Below are positions 8,267 to 17,691 of a DNA stretch of 64,000 nt, in pieces. This stretch comes from Neisseriaceae bacterium JH1-16 (GTDB lineage: Bacteria; Pseudomonadota; Gammaproteobacteria; Burkholderiales; Chromobacteriaceae), in assembly GCA_025989215.1 (NCBI GenBank), contig JAPDNP010000002.1, positions 372,001-436,000 of the forward strand. The letters are read 5' to 3'. How positions within the stretch are numbered: position 1 is the stretch's first letter; each line of letters starts with the position of its first letter. The notes under the pieces were generated by a model, which saw only the letters and a program-made list of their open reading frames with translations, searched no databases and had not been told where the DNA came from. The position numbers and the translations under genes were made by a program.

Positions 8267-10546
8267 ATGGCTACTCGACGTGAAGTGCCCGGTGTCAGAC
8301 CGTATGACGCACCTGCAGGGGGCTGGGGAGCGCTTCGAGCGACAGCTCAAGCGATCCATGAACAAATGGACAGCATCAAGGCCCCTATCACGCTGCTTCG
8401 GACCAACCAGCCCGACGGCTTCGATTGCCCTGGTTGCGCTTGGCCAGACAAGGAACATAGGTCGACTTTCCAGTTCTGCGAAAACGGGGCAAAGGCCGTC
8501 ACTTGGGAAGCAACCAACAAGCGGGTGACGCCAGAGTTTTTTGCGAACAACACCGTATCGTCGCTGCTCAAGATGTCTGATTATGAACTGGAGGATATGG
8601 GGCGACTCACCCACCCGCTTGTCTACGACCGTGCCACTGACACGTTCCGAGCGGTGGAGTGGGACGCGGCGTTCGCCCGGATTGGAGAAATCCTTCGCGG
8701 ACTGTCACCCGACCAAGCCGAGTTCTATACCTCTGGCAGGGCGTCCAACGAGGCCGCCTACCTCTATCAGCTGTTCGTACGGGAATATGGAACAAACAAT
8801 TTCCCGGATTGCTCGAACATGTGCCACGAACCAACCAGCGTCGGCTTGCCGCAGTCGATCGGCATTGGCAAGGGCACGGTGTCACTGGACGACTTCGACA
8901 GCTGCGAGCTCATCATCGCAATCGGCCACAACCCCGGGACAAATCACCCCCGGATGATGGGAACGCTGCATGAAGCAGCACGACGTGGCGTCCAGATCTT
9001 CGTGTTCAACCCGCTTCGGGAGCGCGCGCTCGAACGATTTGCGGATCCGCAAAGCTGGCTGGAGATGGCCACTTTCGGCTCTACCAAAATCGCCTCAACT
9101 TATTATCAGGTTGACGGTGGCGGCGACGCGGCCGCCCTCCTCGGCATCATGAAGGCGCTCTTGGCGATGGATGCCGAACAAGGTGGTAACGTCCTAGATC
9201 ATCAATTTATCAAAACGCACACTGAAGGTTTCGACGCGTTTGCTGCGGGTGTGCAAGCAACGACGTGGCCGGATATCGAAAAAGCCAGCGGACTCCGTCA
9301 AGCAGATCTGGAGCAAGTCGCCATTGCCTATGCAAAATCGAATGCGACCATTATCTCTTATGGCATGGGTATTACCCAGCATAACAAAGGCACCGCAAAT
9401 GTCCGTCTGATTGCGGATCTGTTGCTACTGCGCGGCAACTTTGGCAAGCCCGGCGCGGGTATTTGTCCATTGCGCGGCCATTCCAACGTGCAGGGGAATA
9501 GGACCGTCGGCATCACCGAAAAACCGTCGGACAGCTTCCTCAAGCAGCTGGAGGATGTGTTCGGCTTCAAGCCTCCCCAGAATCACGGCCACGATGCTGT
9601 CCAGGCCATGCAGGCGATGATCGATGGTACGGCTAAAGCCTTGTTTTGCCTGGGGGGCAACTTCGCGGTTGCACTACCCGATCCCGAGCAGTCCTTTCCC
9701 GCCATGGCAAAGCTCGATCTGAGCGTCCATATCGGCACAAAGCTCAATCGTACGCACCTGCTGGTTGCTAAAGAAACGTATGTGTTCCCATGCCTGGGAC
9801 GCACGGAGCTTGATATACAAGCAAGCGGACAGCAATCCATAACCGTCGAGGACTCGATGTCGATGGTCCACGCATCGGCAGGAAAAATGACGCCAGCATC
9901 TGAGCAGTTGCGTTCTGAACCCGCGATCGTCGCCGGTATCGCGAATGCGACACTGCCAAACAGTAAGGTGTCTTGGTTAGAGCTCATTGCCGACTATGAC
10001 AAGATCCGCGACCTAATCGACAAGACCATTCCAGGCTTCGAAGCCTTCAATGAACGCATCAGAACGCCAGGAGGATTCCGCCTCCCGCTTCCGCCGACCG
10101 AACGCAAGTGGATAACACCAACAGGAAAAGCGATGTTCTCAGTGTATGGCGGAGTAAAAGAAGACGCAGACGTCTTCGGTGCTGAAAATGTGCTGCGCCT
10201 CATCACGCTTCGCAGCCACGATCAATACAACACCACTATCTATGCCCTAGATGATCGTTACCGAGGCGTATTCGGGCGGCGTGACGTGCTGTTCATGAAC
10301 GAAGATGATCTTGCCGCATGTGGACTCGAACATGGAGACTTGGTCGACATTGAGACGATGCTACCGGGCAAACAGCTTCGCCTTGAGAAGATCACCGCGA
10401 TTGCCTACAACATCGCAAAAGGTTCGGTTGGGGCCTACTATCCGGAGGCGAACGTGCTGATACCGCTAGATTATATTGACAAAGAGAGTGGCACGCCTTC
10501 CTATAAGTCTGTGCCTGTTCGTGTGGAACGCTCTAAGAGCCGCTAA
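8267..10546 (+). CDS. FdhF/YdeP-type molybdopterin oxidoreductase (copy 1)
   Basis: A 759-residue member of the YdeP branch of the formate dehydrogenase alpha-subunit family, which binds a bis-MGD molybdenum cofactor. The N-terminus keeps CPGCAWPD and a later Cys (FCENG) instead of the full four-Cys iron-sulphur motif. CSNMCHEPTS aligns with the Mo-ligand loop, so the Cys of NMCHE is the likely Mo ligand. Further family blocks are GHNPGTNHPRM, CPLRGHSNVQGNRTVG, LGGNFAVALPD and TLRSHDQYNTTIYALDDRYRG. ATG 8267 is preferred over 8252 because GGAG sits nine bases before it. No beta or gamma subunit gene is nearby. Substrate is unknown; YdeP of E. coli is linked to acid resistance. A second copy is at 28189-30516. 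Confidence 0.9.
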   Translation: MATRREVPGVRPYDAPAGGWGALRATAQAIHEQMDSIKAPITLLRTNQPDGFDCPGCAWPDKEHRSTFQFCENGAKAVTWEATNKRVTPEFFANNTVSSLLKMSDYELEDMGRLTHPLVYDRATDTFRAVEWDAAFARIGEILRGLSPDQAEFYTSGRASNEAAYLYQLFVREYGTNNFPDCSNMCHEPTSVGLPQSIGIGKGTVSLDDFDSCELIIAIGHNPGTNHPRMMGTLHEAARRGVQIFVFNPLRERALERFADPQSWLEMATFGSTKIASTYYQVDGGGDAAALLGIMKALLAMDAEQGGNVLDHQFIKTHTEGFDAFAAGVQATTWPDIEKASGLRQADLEQVAIAYAKSNATIISYGMGITQHNKGTANVRLIADLLLLRGNFGKPGAGICPLRGHSNVQGNRTVGITEKPSDSFLKQLEDVFGFKPPQNHGHDAVQAMQAMIDGTAKALFCLGGNFAVALPDPEQSFPAMAKLDLSVHIGTKLNRTHLLVAKETYVFPCLGRTELDIQASGQQSITVEDSMSMVHASAGKMTPASEQLRSEPAIVAGIANATLPNSKVSWLELIADYDKIRDLIDKTIPGFEAFNERIRTPGGFRLPLPPTERKWITPTGKAMFSVYGGVKEDADVFGAENVLRLITLRSHDQYNTTIYALDDRYRGVFGRRDVLFMNEDDLAACGLEHGDLVDIETMLPGKQLRLEKITAIAYNIAKGSVGAYYPEANVLIPLDYIDKESGTPSYKSVPVRVERSKSR

Positions 10547-10566
10547 CAAAACCTCAAATAGAGGAA

Positions 10567-10585
10567 GGGGCGCCCAAGGCGCCCC
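10567..10585. terminator. Bidirectional terminator-like hairpin
   Basis: Perfect 8-bp arms GGGGCGCC and GGCGCCCC with a CAA loop lie between the convergent stops of the molybdoenzyme gene and the small periplasmic protein gene. There is no long T run on either side, so termination strength is uncertain. Confidence 0.7.
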
Positions 10586-10602
10586 CTATAACGGTCAGGA
10601 AT

Positions 10603-10788
10603 TTACTTCGTTGAGGCTGGGGTACCAGCCGGCTCGTCCGCCGCATGATGTGCCATCGGCATCTTCGGTACCGATTGCTCCCGCGCTTGGCGTCCATACA
10701 GGCTCACGCGCTCTTCGCCATGGTCGGCAAAAGCGGCTCCGGTCGCAAAGGCGATCAGGGCGGCAGTGATCAGGGTCAGGACTTTCAT
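10603..10788 (-). CDS. Small predicted periplasmic protein
   Basis: A 61-residue product with a clear signal peptide: MKVLTLITAALIAFATGAAFA, with the cleavage expected after AFA. The mature part is about 40 residues, hydrophilic and begins DHGEERVSLYG, with a later HH pair and a Thr/Pro/Ala-rich end. The start is supported by AAGGAAG seven bases upstream on the minus strand. I do not recognise the family. It has no cysteines. It is convergent with the molybdoenzyme gene and has its own upstream region, so there is no operon partner to suggest a role. Confidence 0.6.
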   Translation of the reverse strand: MKVLTLITAALIAFATGAAFADHGEERVSLYGRQAREQSVPKMPMAHHAADEPAGTPASTK

Positions 10789-11343
10789 GATCCGCTTCCT
10801 TTCAGGTGTGCGTCCGGCCACATGCCGAGCGCCCTACCCCCTTTAGTCGTACGGGCGCGCTCTACCTTACATCACACCGGACATCACACCGGTGGATAGC
10901 CGTGAGGTCACGCCCATACAGCTTGCCGCTACCGCTCCACTCGTTCACCACATTCACCCAGAACAATGAAGGGCTGCAACGGGTCGAGCACTGCCCCTTG
11001 CTAGGGAGGAAAGCCGTCATTCAGAACGAGCCGACCACCACCGGGGCTACCTGACAGATTGCTGACGTAGCGCTGGGCCACTCCCAGTGGCCGCAAAGGC
11101 CGATCAACAGCCATTTGGGGCTGCTTCACCGGCGACAGCTCCTCGGCCTAAGCCGACATCTGCCCATCGGCGTTGGCGCGTCGGCTAGGCGCTGCTGACC
11201 GGTCGTTCGCCGCTCAGCAGTCGCGAACGTCCGGTTCCAATTTCCTCGAATGCGTATTTTCGACCCGTACAGCGATGTCCGAAACTTCCTTTCCCGTCGA
11301 GCGAATCGTCGGACGGATCGTGGCAGCGCCGAGAAGCCGCGGT
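10789..11343. other. Intergenic, no supported gene
   Basis: About 550 bp with only short overlapping frames. A GC-rich segment around 11130-11230 has several short inverted repeats, but no recognisable transposase or RNA. Confidence 0.4.
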
Positions 11344-12126
11344 TCAACGCCGGGGCGCAGTGGCGTTCCCGACAGGGGGGCCGCCCCCTGGAACCGCCTG
11401 TGGAGCGCCTTCTGCTCGAACCAGAAGGAATCCTCGTGTTTCCGCGGATGCAGGATCAACCGTATTCATGGCGTCCCAAAGCTCCCGCAATGGGACCCAC
11501 GTATACGGATACTTCTGCGCCGCTACGTCCAGGACCAGCAGCCGGTCGGATGCGGCGTTGTACGCCCCAACCGGTGAGATATGGCCCAAGCCTTCCTGCT
11601 TCAGGACGGCGCGATCGTAGTTGACGATGAGGAACTCGTAAGGATCGGCGAGCGTGGCACTTGCCACCTTGCGAAAAGACGCAAGGCTGCTTTGCGCGGC
11701 ATGGACGACCTGGACGTTAAGCCCATGGGCTCGTAGGACTGCCGCGAGTTGTGACAAAGTAAGGCCGCCGAACGTGACCTTGACCTCGCTGAGAAGTGCA
11801 GAGGCCTCCGTGCTGAAAAACGTCGCCTGCGTCAAGAATGGCTGGCGATGTAAAGCCGCATTTGTGACGATGGATCCGGTCGCAACGCCACAATACGCTC
11901 TGCGACTCTGGGCCACGAAGTAAGGAACAAGCTCTCCGTAGGCGACTCTCGCCGACGAAGTTGCGAGTAGCGCCTTGCCTTCGGTGGACGTTGCGTCGAC
12001 AAGGTCATGGGCCAAAGGCAAGCGATGAACCGGCGGCTCAGAGAATCCATACCAGATCACGCCCGAGAAGCCCAATACCAGTGTGGTAGCGACGGCCATT
12101 GCGGCGGCCTTCAGTCCTCGTTTCAC
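11344..12126 (-). CDS. Phytochelatin-synthase-like cysteine peptidase, membrane-anchored or exported
   Basis: A 260-residue protein of the phytochelatin synthase (papain-like) family. The catalytic Cys is in RRAYCGVATGSIV, the His in GLGHISPVGAYN and the Asp in LLVLDVAAQKYPYTWV; this spacing and the YPYTWVPL block are diagnostic. Bacterial members usually hydrolyse glutathione to gamma-Glu-Cys and make few or no phytochelatins. The N-terminus VKRGLKAAAMAVATTLVLG is a signal peptide or anchor, so the enzyme is probably periplasmic. The GTG at 12126 is chosen because GGAGG lies seven bases before it; ATGs further upstream lack a site. The C-terminal 40 residues are Gly/Pro/Ala-rich and less typical. 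It is not in an operon. A link to metal or thiol stress is inferred from the family. Confidence 0.88.
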   Translation of the reverse strand: MKRGLKAAAMAVATTLVLGFSGVIWYGFSEPPVHRLPLAHDLVDATSTEGKALLATSSARVAYGELVPYFVAQSRRAYCGVATGSIVTNAALHRQPFLTQATFFSTEASALLSEVKVTFGGLTLSQLAAVLRAHGLNVQVVHAAQSSLASFRKVASATLADPYEFLIVNYDRAVLKQEGLGHISPVGAYNAASDRLLVLDVAAQKYPYTWVPLRELWDAMNTVDPASAETRGFLLVRAEGAPQAVPGGGPPVGNATAPRR

Positions 12127-12555
12127 GCGATCTCCTCCCATTCCATCGACCGAGCCCAACAGAATATCGTTCGGCTCCTAATTGATACTTGTGATCAGGA
12201 CACCCCGATGCATCCAGCAGCTGCAAAACCGCCTCAGTACTAGCGGCGCTGCGAGCCGCCCGGTTCGCGCCTATTCGGCCGCCTTACGGAAATCATAGCC
12301 TTGGGAGCGTTTTCACACAGCCTCGCCGAGGAAAGGTGGTCACTTGGAGGAGTGTGCTATGCCGTCTGCACGCGAGTGGCGGGGGCGTTCACGGACCTAA
12401 GCAAACTTCTGGCCGGGACCAGCCCTAGAAGGCGCAACTGGACAGATACCACCGGCACAGCTGGCCAGACTCGCCGGAATCTGCAGTCGGTGCAAATGGC
12501 TGATCAGAACCGATGCAACTGAGTGTGCAACTGTGTGCAATTGCGCAGACAACAG
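12127..12555. other. Intergenic, no supported gene
   Basis: About 430 bp upstream of two divergent reading frames. No RNA gene, repeat or clear promoter was seen. Confidence 0.4.
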
Positions 12556-12891
12556 ATGCAGAAACGACGTGTGACTCCAAATGAGGCTGCAGCAAATTTG
12601 CGCCTGCTGCCGAAAGTCACGTTCTCACGCGCCCCGCTGCCCAATGGTGTTGCTTACGTGTTCCAGCATGCCGAGTTGGGCCAGCAGGGGCGCATGCGCG
12701 TCGAAGGCACGCCCAGCGGCGAGACCAGCATCGTTTGCGAGGTGGCCGGTTTTGAAGCCGATCCGATGTTCGTGCGCCGCCGCAAGATTCTGGAGCCACT
12801 GTCCTTGGAAATCACACGTGTATGCATTCCCAAGAGCAGAAAGCCGACGTTCGGTGCAGGTGACAAAGAAATGGCCGGTATGTGGGTTTGA
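12556..12891 (+). CDS. Hypothetical protein, possibly truncated
   Basis: A 111-residue frame starting MQKRRVTPNEAAANLRLLPKV. The middle looks protein-like with alternating strands (GRMRVEGTPSGETSIVCEVAGFEADPM). The last 20 residues (CIPKSRKPTFGAGDKE) read like out-of-frame sequence, so the 3' end may be frameshifted or truncated. No family is recognised and no good ribosome binding site is visible. It sits alone between the phytochelatin-synthase-like gene and the low-GC bd oxidase block, close to a composition change. A decayed gene is as likely as a working one. Confidence 0.35.
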   Translation: MQKRRVTPNEAAANLRLLPKVTFSRAPLPNGVAYVFQHAELGQQGRMRVEGTPSGETSIVCEVAGFEADPMFVRRRKILEPLSLEITRVCIPKSRKPTFGAGDKEMAGMWV

Positions 12892-13122
12892 GCAGACGCT
12901 CAGGTAGATGGGGCGACAGACCGCTTTGGCCGAGGACCAGCCATTTGAGAGGAGCACTACGAAGGGTGGCTCATAGCCGATATCAGTTGTTGGTTCCAGT
13001 GGCCGCTAGCAGCGGCGGTCGGCAGTAGTGGACTATGACTCTCGCCGGGTCTTAGGGATCTGTAAGAAGCTGGCGAACGTTGCAGAAAACGCCTAACCAT
13101 AGCAGATCCGAGCGCACACCAT

Positions 13123-14043
13123 CTACGTCAACTGATAGGGACGCTCTGGCACAATTTCCTCTGGAATTTCTCGATCACACAGCTCGAGGATTGAGCGCTC
13201 AATAGTACGAGCCATAGCATCGAGCGCTAGTGCATTCGGGGCGAGGCCAAAGGGTTCCGCGACTTCATTTGCAATCGCTTCCAGGGCAATCAGCGTATAG
13301 GCGATGAAAACACACAAAAGTGGCGTGAATAGCTCTGTCGAATCAACAAGACCAAATGGAAGTAGTACACAATAAGCGTAAGCCGTTCGGTGAAGTAACA
13401 CGCTATAAGCAAAAGGGATTGGCGTAGCCATGATCCGTTCGCACCCTCCGACTGTCTTTCCCAATTCGTTGATCTGCGCATCGAACATCCAGCGAATGGT
13501 GTCTGAAACCTGCCCGCAAGCTTGCAGCTCCACAAGACTACAGCGGATTTCATTAAGAATGGCTATTGGCTTGTAGTATTTGTGACGTAACATTTCCGTC
13601 CGCTCTATTCCTAGAAACCGAAGAAGATCCTGAGTTGGGTCAGTCTTGCGCAATTGATGCTTTAATGCGTAGGTAAATGCAATAATGGAATTGGCCAAGT
13701 AGATTCGTTCTGCCGTATCAACATTCGCAGGAATATAACACAAGAACTGCGAAGTCAACGTACGCGAAGAAATCAGCAAGCCACCCCACAATTGTCTCGC
13801 CTCTGTAAACCTGGCGTAGCTAGCATTATTTCGAAACGCAAGAAAGATCGCAAGAGCCAAGCCAAACAACGTAAAAGGAGCCGTACTAAGCGGAATCTTC
13901 TCACCAAAAATTCGACCGTGAGTCAATACAGCCAAAACACTGATAGCCGAAATGAATATCAACTGAGGGATAATTGACTGTAAAACCGAACCATTCCACA
14001 CAAAAAGCATTCGGAACCAGTTTTGCTGCGGCCTGACAATCAT
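13123..14043 (-). CDS. Bestrophin-family anion channel (copy 1)
   Basis: A 306-residue membrane protein of the bestrophin/UPF0187 (YneE) family. Family blocks seen are the start MIVRPQQNWFRMLFVWNGSV, the pore-helix segment with FLAFRNNASYARFTEARQLW, and the late block PIPFAYSVLLHRTAYAYCVLLPF with EAIANEVAEPFG. Bacterial bestrophins form pentameric channels that pass small anions or, in some cases, cations. It is the last gene of a cydA-cydB-bestrophin unit on the minus strand, 72 bases after cydB. A second copy at 18728-19639 precedes fdhD. The pairing with quinol oxidase genes suggests it balances charge or moves an anion such as formate, bicarbonate or chloride; that is inference. Confidence 0.88.
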   Translation of the reverse strand: MIVRPQQNWFRMLFVWNGSVLQSIIPQLIFISAISVLAVLTHGRIFGEKIPLSTAPFTLFGLALAIFLAFRNNASYARFTEARQLWGGLLISSRTLTSQFLCYIPANVDTAERIYLANSIIAFTYALKHQLRKTDPTQDLLRFLGIERTEMLRHKYYKPIAILNEIRCSLVELQACGQVSDTIRWMFDAQINELGKTVGGCERIMATPIPFAYSVLLHRTAYAYCVLLPFGLVDSTELFTPLLCVFIAYTLIALEAIANEVAEPFGLAPNALALDAMARTIERSILELCDREIPEEIVPERPYQLT

Positions 14044-14115
14044 GGCAACCTCATAATAAACATATCACAGAGCCATCAAAATCTCCCTGTGTGCAAGCCC
14101 CTGCTGAAATAATTA

Positions 14116-15126
14116 CTAATGATGATAACCTGCATCACCTTCCCGCACCTTTCCTCGAAATACACGATACTGCATCACATTATATACAATAATGATTGGT
14201 AGAATGATGACCGTTCCAACCAGGGCAAAGAGCTGACTTGAATGACTCGACGATGCTTCCCAAATCGTCAAAGATGGCGGAATAATATTCGGCCAAATAC
14301 TAATAATCAGACCGCTGTACCCCAAAAAACACAACGCAAGCGTCAAGATAAAAGGCAACACGTCGTGCTGTAATCGTACTGATTTAAAAATACCCCATAC
14401 GCAGGCAATTACCAAAATTGGCACTGGAATAAACCAGCCAAGATTACCACTACCAAACCAGCGATAAGCCACAGACGGCAGCCCTAACACAGTCCAAAGA
14501 CTAACAATTGCAATGGCTCCAAGCAGAACACTAACCAGCGGAGTCATCAACAGGCACATTTTCCGCTGCAACTCACCATCCGTTTTCAAGATGAGCCAAC
14601 CACATCCGAGTGCCGCATAAGTGACAAGCACGCCGAGTCCGCAGAAAACACTGAATCCAGACAGCCAGTCGAATGCACCACCCACGAAACGCCCATCGAC
14701 AATTTTAATACCCTGCAGCAGTGAGCCAAGCACAACTCCTTGACAGAATGCGGCAAGTGCAGAGCCACCGATAAAAGCAAGATCCCAGAGATGTTGAGTA
14801 CGAGTGGCTTTAGCCCTCAACTCAAACGCCGCCCCGCGAAAAATCAATCCAACGACCATCAAGATCAAGGGAAGATAATTCGCAGGCAAGAGCGTCGAGT
14901 AGACCACAGGGAATGCACCGTAAAGCCCTGCCCCCCCGAGAACAAGAAACGTCTCATTGCCGTCCCAGACCGGGGCAACCGTATTGAGCATCACTTGCCG
15001 ATCTCCCTTTTCCTCAAAGAAAGGGAACAGTAAACCGATACCGAGATCAAAACCATCCAGTACTACGTAAATGAACACGCCGAGCCCAATGATCGCGGCC
15101 CACACAATAGGAAGATCGATTTGCAT
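14116..15126 (-). CDS. cydB: Cytochrome bd-type quinol oxidase subunit II (operon 1)
   Basis: A 336-residue subunit II of a bd-type quinol oxidase. It shows the usual start MQIDLPIVWAAIIGLGVFIYVVLDGFDLGIG, the WDGNETFLVLGGAGLYGAFP block and the end YRVFRGKVREGDAGYHH. It packs with CydA in the inner membrane and may hold a structural quinone or haem pocket. The ATG at 15126 is four bases after the cydA stop with GGAGAG upstream, so the two are translated together. Base composition is AT-richer than the second operon at 25.7-28.1 kb and the two proteins differ strongly, so this copy was probably acquired from another source rather than duplicated locally. Confidence 0.95.
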   Translation of the reverse strand: MQIDLPIVWAAIIGLGVFIYVVLDGFDLGIGLLFPFFEEKGDRQVMLNTVAPVWDGNETFLVLGGAGLYGAFPVVYSTLLPANYLPLILMVVGLIFRGAAFELRAKATRTQHLWDLAFIGGSALAAFCQGVVLGSLLQGIKIVDGRFVGGAFDWLSGFSVFCGLGVLVTYAALGCGWLILKTDGELQRKMCLLMTPLVSVLLGAIAIVSLWTVLGLPSVAYRWFGSGNLGWFIPVPILVIACVWGIFKSVRLQHDVLPFILTLALCFLGYSGLIISIWPNIIPPSLTIWEASSSHSSQLFALVGTVIILPIIIVYNVMQYRVFRGKVREGDAGYHH

Positions 15127-15130
15127 GGCA

Positions 15131-16525
15131 TCACTCTCCATCCAGCGCATCCAACGCGCGATTGTGCAAGCCAGGGTGGGCAAGCGATTCACCGCTATCA
15201 TCCTGCGATGACGGCCCCCGCTTCATCAGCTTCATCATGTAGTAGACCCCCACCCCGAACACCAGGAAATACACTACGACGAAAATCAGCATGGAAACCC
15301 CCGCTTGCTGCGAGCTAATCGGCGAAACGGAGTCTACGGTTCGTAGCACGCCATATACCGTCCATGGCTGCCGGCCAACCTCGGTCGTAATCCAGCCTGC
15401 CAGCAGCGCTATCAGCCCCGACGGCCCCATGCAGAGTACGAAGCGCTGATACCAACGAGTCTCGTAAAGACGGCCGTTCTTCCTCAACAGCAGCCCTAAT
15501 AGCGCAGTCAACAGCATCAGCATGCCGAGACCCGCCATTATCCGAAACGTCCAAAATATAATCGGCGAGTAAGGGCGGTCCTTCGCCGGGAACTCCTTCA
15601 AGCCCCGGATCTCCCCCTCCCAACTGTGCGTCAGTATCACGCTGCCGAGATGAGGCACCTGAAGTGCATAACGCGTCTGCTCTGCTTCCATATCGGGTAG
15701 ACCAAACAGGTTTAGTGCCGTGCCACCTTTTTCGGTTTCCCACAGACCCTCAATTGCTGCAATCTTGGCAGGCTGGTATTCACGCGTGTTCAAGCCATGC
15801 GCATCTCCGATGAGAATCTGTATCGGCGTCAGCAGTAACAAGATCCACAATGCCATCGAAAAACTACGCTTGACCGGCACATCGCGCCGACCTTGTAGTA
15901 AATGCCAAGCACCACATGCAGCAACCATGAAGCCTGCCACAATGAATGCGGCGATGGTCATGTGCGCAAGGCGGTAAGGAAATGATGGGTTGAAAACTAT
16001 TTTCAGCCAGTCGACTGGCACGATGATGCCATTCTCGACAGCGAATCCCTGTGGCGTCTGCATGAAACTATTCGATGCAAGAATCCAAAATGTGGAAATT
16101 AACGTACCTACAGCGACCATCAGGGTTGCAAAGAAATGAGCTCGGGCACTTACACGCTGCCAGCCGAACAACATGACACCGAGAAATCCAGCCTCGAGAA
16201 AGAACGCAGTCAGTACTTCATAGGTTAAGAGTGGCCCCGTGATGTTTCCAGCAATTCGGGAAAAACCACTCCAGTTGGTGCCGAACTCGTAGGCCATTAC
16301 CACACCAGAGACCACACCCATCCCGAAGCCGATAGCAAAGATCTTCGACCAGAAAAGGTACATGTCTTTGTAGGCTCGGTCACCGGTCAGCAACCAACGC
16401 CACTCCAATACAGCCAGGAAGCTGGCCATGCCGATGCTGATTGCCGGAAAGACAATGTGAAATGAGACGGTGAATGCAAACTGCAGCCGAGCAAGATGAA
16501 AAGCGTCGAAAATTTCCATGGCCAT
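15131..16525 (-). CDS. cydA: Cytochrome bd-type quinol oxidase subunit I (operon 1)
   Basis: A 464-residue subunit I that oxidises quinol and reduces O2. Visible features are the first-helix haem region ARLQFAFTVSFHIVFP, the YEFGTNWSGFSR block, FLEAGFLGVMLFGW with the conserved Glu, the His in LAHMTIAAF and GRQPWTVYGVLRT near the end. The quinol loop after LIGDAHG is short, typical of the cyanide-insensitive (CIO) type rather than the E. coli long-loop type. First gene of a cydA-cydB-bestrophin unit. The start at 16525 or, equally possible, the ATG at 16519. A pair of MocR-type operator repeats lies 175-213 bases upstream. Confidence 0.95.
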   Translation of the reverse strand: MAMEIFDAFHLARLQFAFTVSFHIVFPAISIGMASFLAVLEWRWLLTGDRAYKDMYLFWSKIFAIGFGMGVVSGVVMAYEFGTNWSGFSRIAGNITGPLLTYEVLTAFFLEAGFLGVMLFGWQRVSARAHFFATLMVAVGTLISTFWILASNSFMQTPQGFAVENGIIVPVDWLKIVFNPSFPYRLAHMTIAAFIVAGFMVAACGAWHLLQGRRDVPVKRSFSMALWILLLLTPIQILIGDAHGLNTREYQPAKIAAIEGLWETEKGGTALNLFGLPDMEAEQTRYALQVPHLGSVILTHSWEGEIRGLKEFPAKDRPYSPIIFWTFRIMAGLGMLMLLTALLGLLLRKNGRLYETRWYQRFVLCMGPSGLIALLAGWITTEVGRQPWTVYGVLRTVDSVSPISSQQAGVSMLIFVVVYFLVFGVGVYYMMKLMKRGPSSQDDSGESLAHPGLHNRALDALDGE

Positions 16526-17057
16526 TTCTCTTTCTCAGATAGAAAAGCATCAGACAAATAAAAAATGAACGAGCGGATAATTGGATTTGGGACGATTATG
16601 CTTTGCTTGCCATTCTACTTCCGTAGCAGGCTTTCACCTAAACATAGCCAAGCAGCAGCAAAATCAACAGCATCTTTTGCCTGCATCCGGCCCACTGCAA
16701 ACTGTACTTCTCTGCCTCGATGGGAACTGTGCTTCTTTGTCGTCCTTCGTCCACCCTAAAAATGACATTGGTATTTATTGTGCATCGCGAAAGTGAAGCC
16801 GGGCATCTTGATGTCCACTGACAGTGGCGGCATGTACGACAAAGTCGCTGCTGAATACCACACTGATAAGCAACTTATATAGCGGGCGGATAGTGAAACG
16901 ACCACCAGAAAAGGTAACACCAATGGGTAAGAAAAAGGCGACTGACGTCACCTGTGGTGAAATTCGGGCATCCACCAATAGAGCAGAAATGACACGAGAA
17001 AGCCCCCATGGGAAGAGCTTTATGCAATCCCTGGAAATCGTAGATCCAGTCACAGCA
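16526..17057. other. Intergenic between cydA (operon 1) and IS5 element
   Basis: About 530 bp with no convincing gene. It holds the operator pair at 16700-16738. Small frames on both strands around 16800-17050 lack ribosome binding sites and family features. Confidence 0.5.
16700..16738 (+). promoter_or_regulatory. MocR-type operator A (two direct repeats)
   Basis: AACTGTACTTCTCT at 16700-16713 and AACTGTGCTTCTTT at 16725-16738, a 25-bp period. The same arrangement occurs in front of the MocR gene at 20027-20065. Here the repeats point away from cydA, the only intact operon start nearby, but MocR operators can act in either orientation. Confidence 0.65.
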
Positions 17058-17691
17058 GGCCTTGTTGCATAAGTCTGGCGTAGGCCAAGCAGCCCCTACC
17101 CTTGGCAGATTTCAGGCGTGAGCGACCGTCACCGGCATGCCCAGCCGGTTGAACGTATTCAGAATCGCGCAGCGCACATGCACCTCGGCCACCCGCCAAG
17201 CGCGGCGGTACTCCGGGCCATGTTTTTTGACCTTCCACTCGCCCTCGCCACAGATTTTGATTCCGGTGCTGTCGACCAGTAGATGAGGGGCTCTGCCCGC
17301 TGGCGAATGGGAATGTCGACGGTCAGGGTGACCTGTCGCCGACTGTCGGTGCTGAAGCAGGGCACCGGCCAATCCAGCCCCAACAGCTTCACCAAACTAC
17401 TGACCAAGCCACGTGCTTGCCGTAGCGCAAGCTTGAACAAGACTTTCATTGTCAGGACCGCCTGAATGGCCGCATCGGTGTAGACTTGCGGGCGACCATT
17501 GTCACCAGTACGACCATTGCCCAACCAAGGGATGTCCGGCGACATCCAGACCGTCAGGCTCGCCCGGTTCTGCAGGCTGCGGTTGTATTCAAGCCAGTTG
17601 GTGGTGCGATGACGAGGCTTGTGCGGGTTCATGAGGCGAGTCTACCTTCGCACCCCCTGCGCTGGCTTGGCAGGACTTATGCAACAGTGCC
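17058..17691 (-). mobile_element. IS5-family element with internal deletion and 8-bp target duplication
   Basis: A 634-bp element bounded by related ends: TTGTTGCATAAGTCtGGCgtaGGCCAAGC on the left and the complement of ...GGCTTGGCAGGACTTATGCAACA on the right. The flanks are the direct repeat TCACAGCA at 17050-17057 and 17692-17699, a clean target-site duplication. A full IS5 element of this type is about 1.2 kb; here the transposase centre is missing. The copy could be moved in trans if an intact relative exists in the genome. A second, more decayed relative lies at 1955-2300. Confidence 0.85.
17112..17634 (-). pseudogene. IS5 transposase, frameshifted and internally deleted
   Basis: The N-terminal half reads MNPHKPRHRTTNWLEYNRSL through LGLDWPVPCFSTDSRRQ. 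A one-base frameshift follows near IPIRQRAEP, and the next frame gives HLLVDSTGIKICGEGEW, the first DDE region. At HGPEYRRAW the sequence jumps directly to RVAEVHVRCAILNTFNRLG, the C-terminal tail, so about 150 residues holding the second Asp and the Glu are lost. No active transposase can be made from it. Confidence 0.85.

Noticed and set aside
16775-17072. Small overlapping frames between cydA (operon 1) and the IS5 element
   Set aside because: No ribosome binding site and no protein-like composition on either strand.
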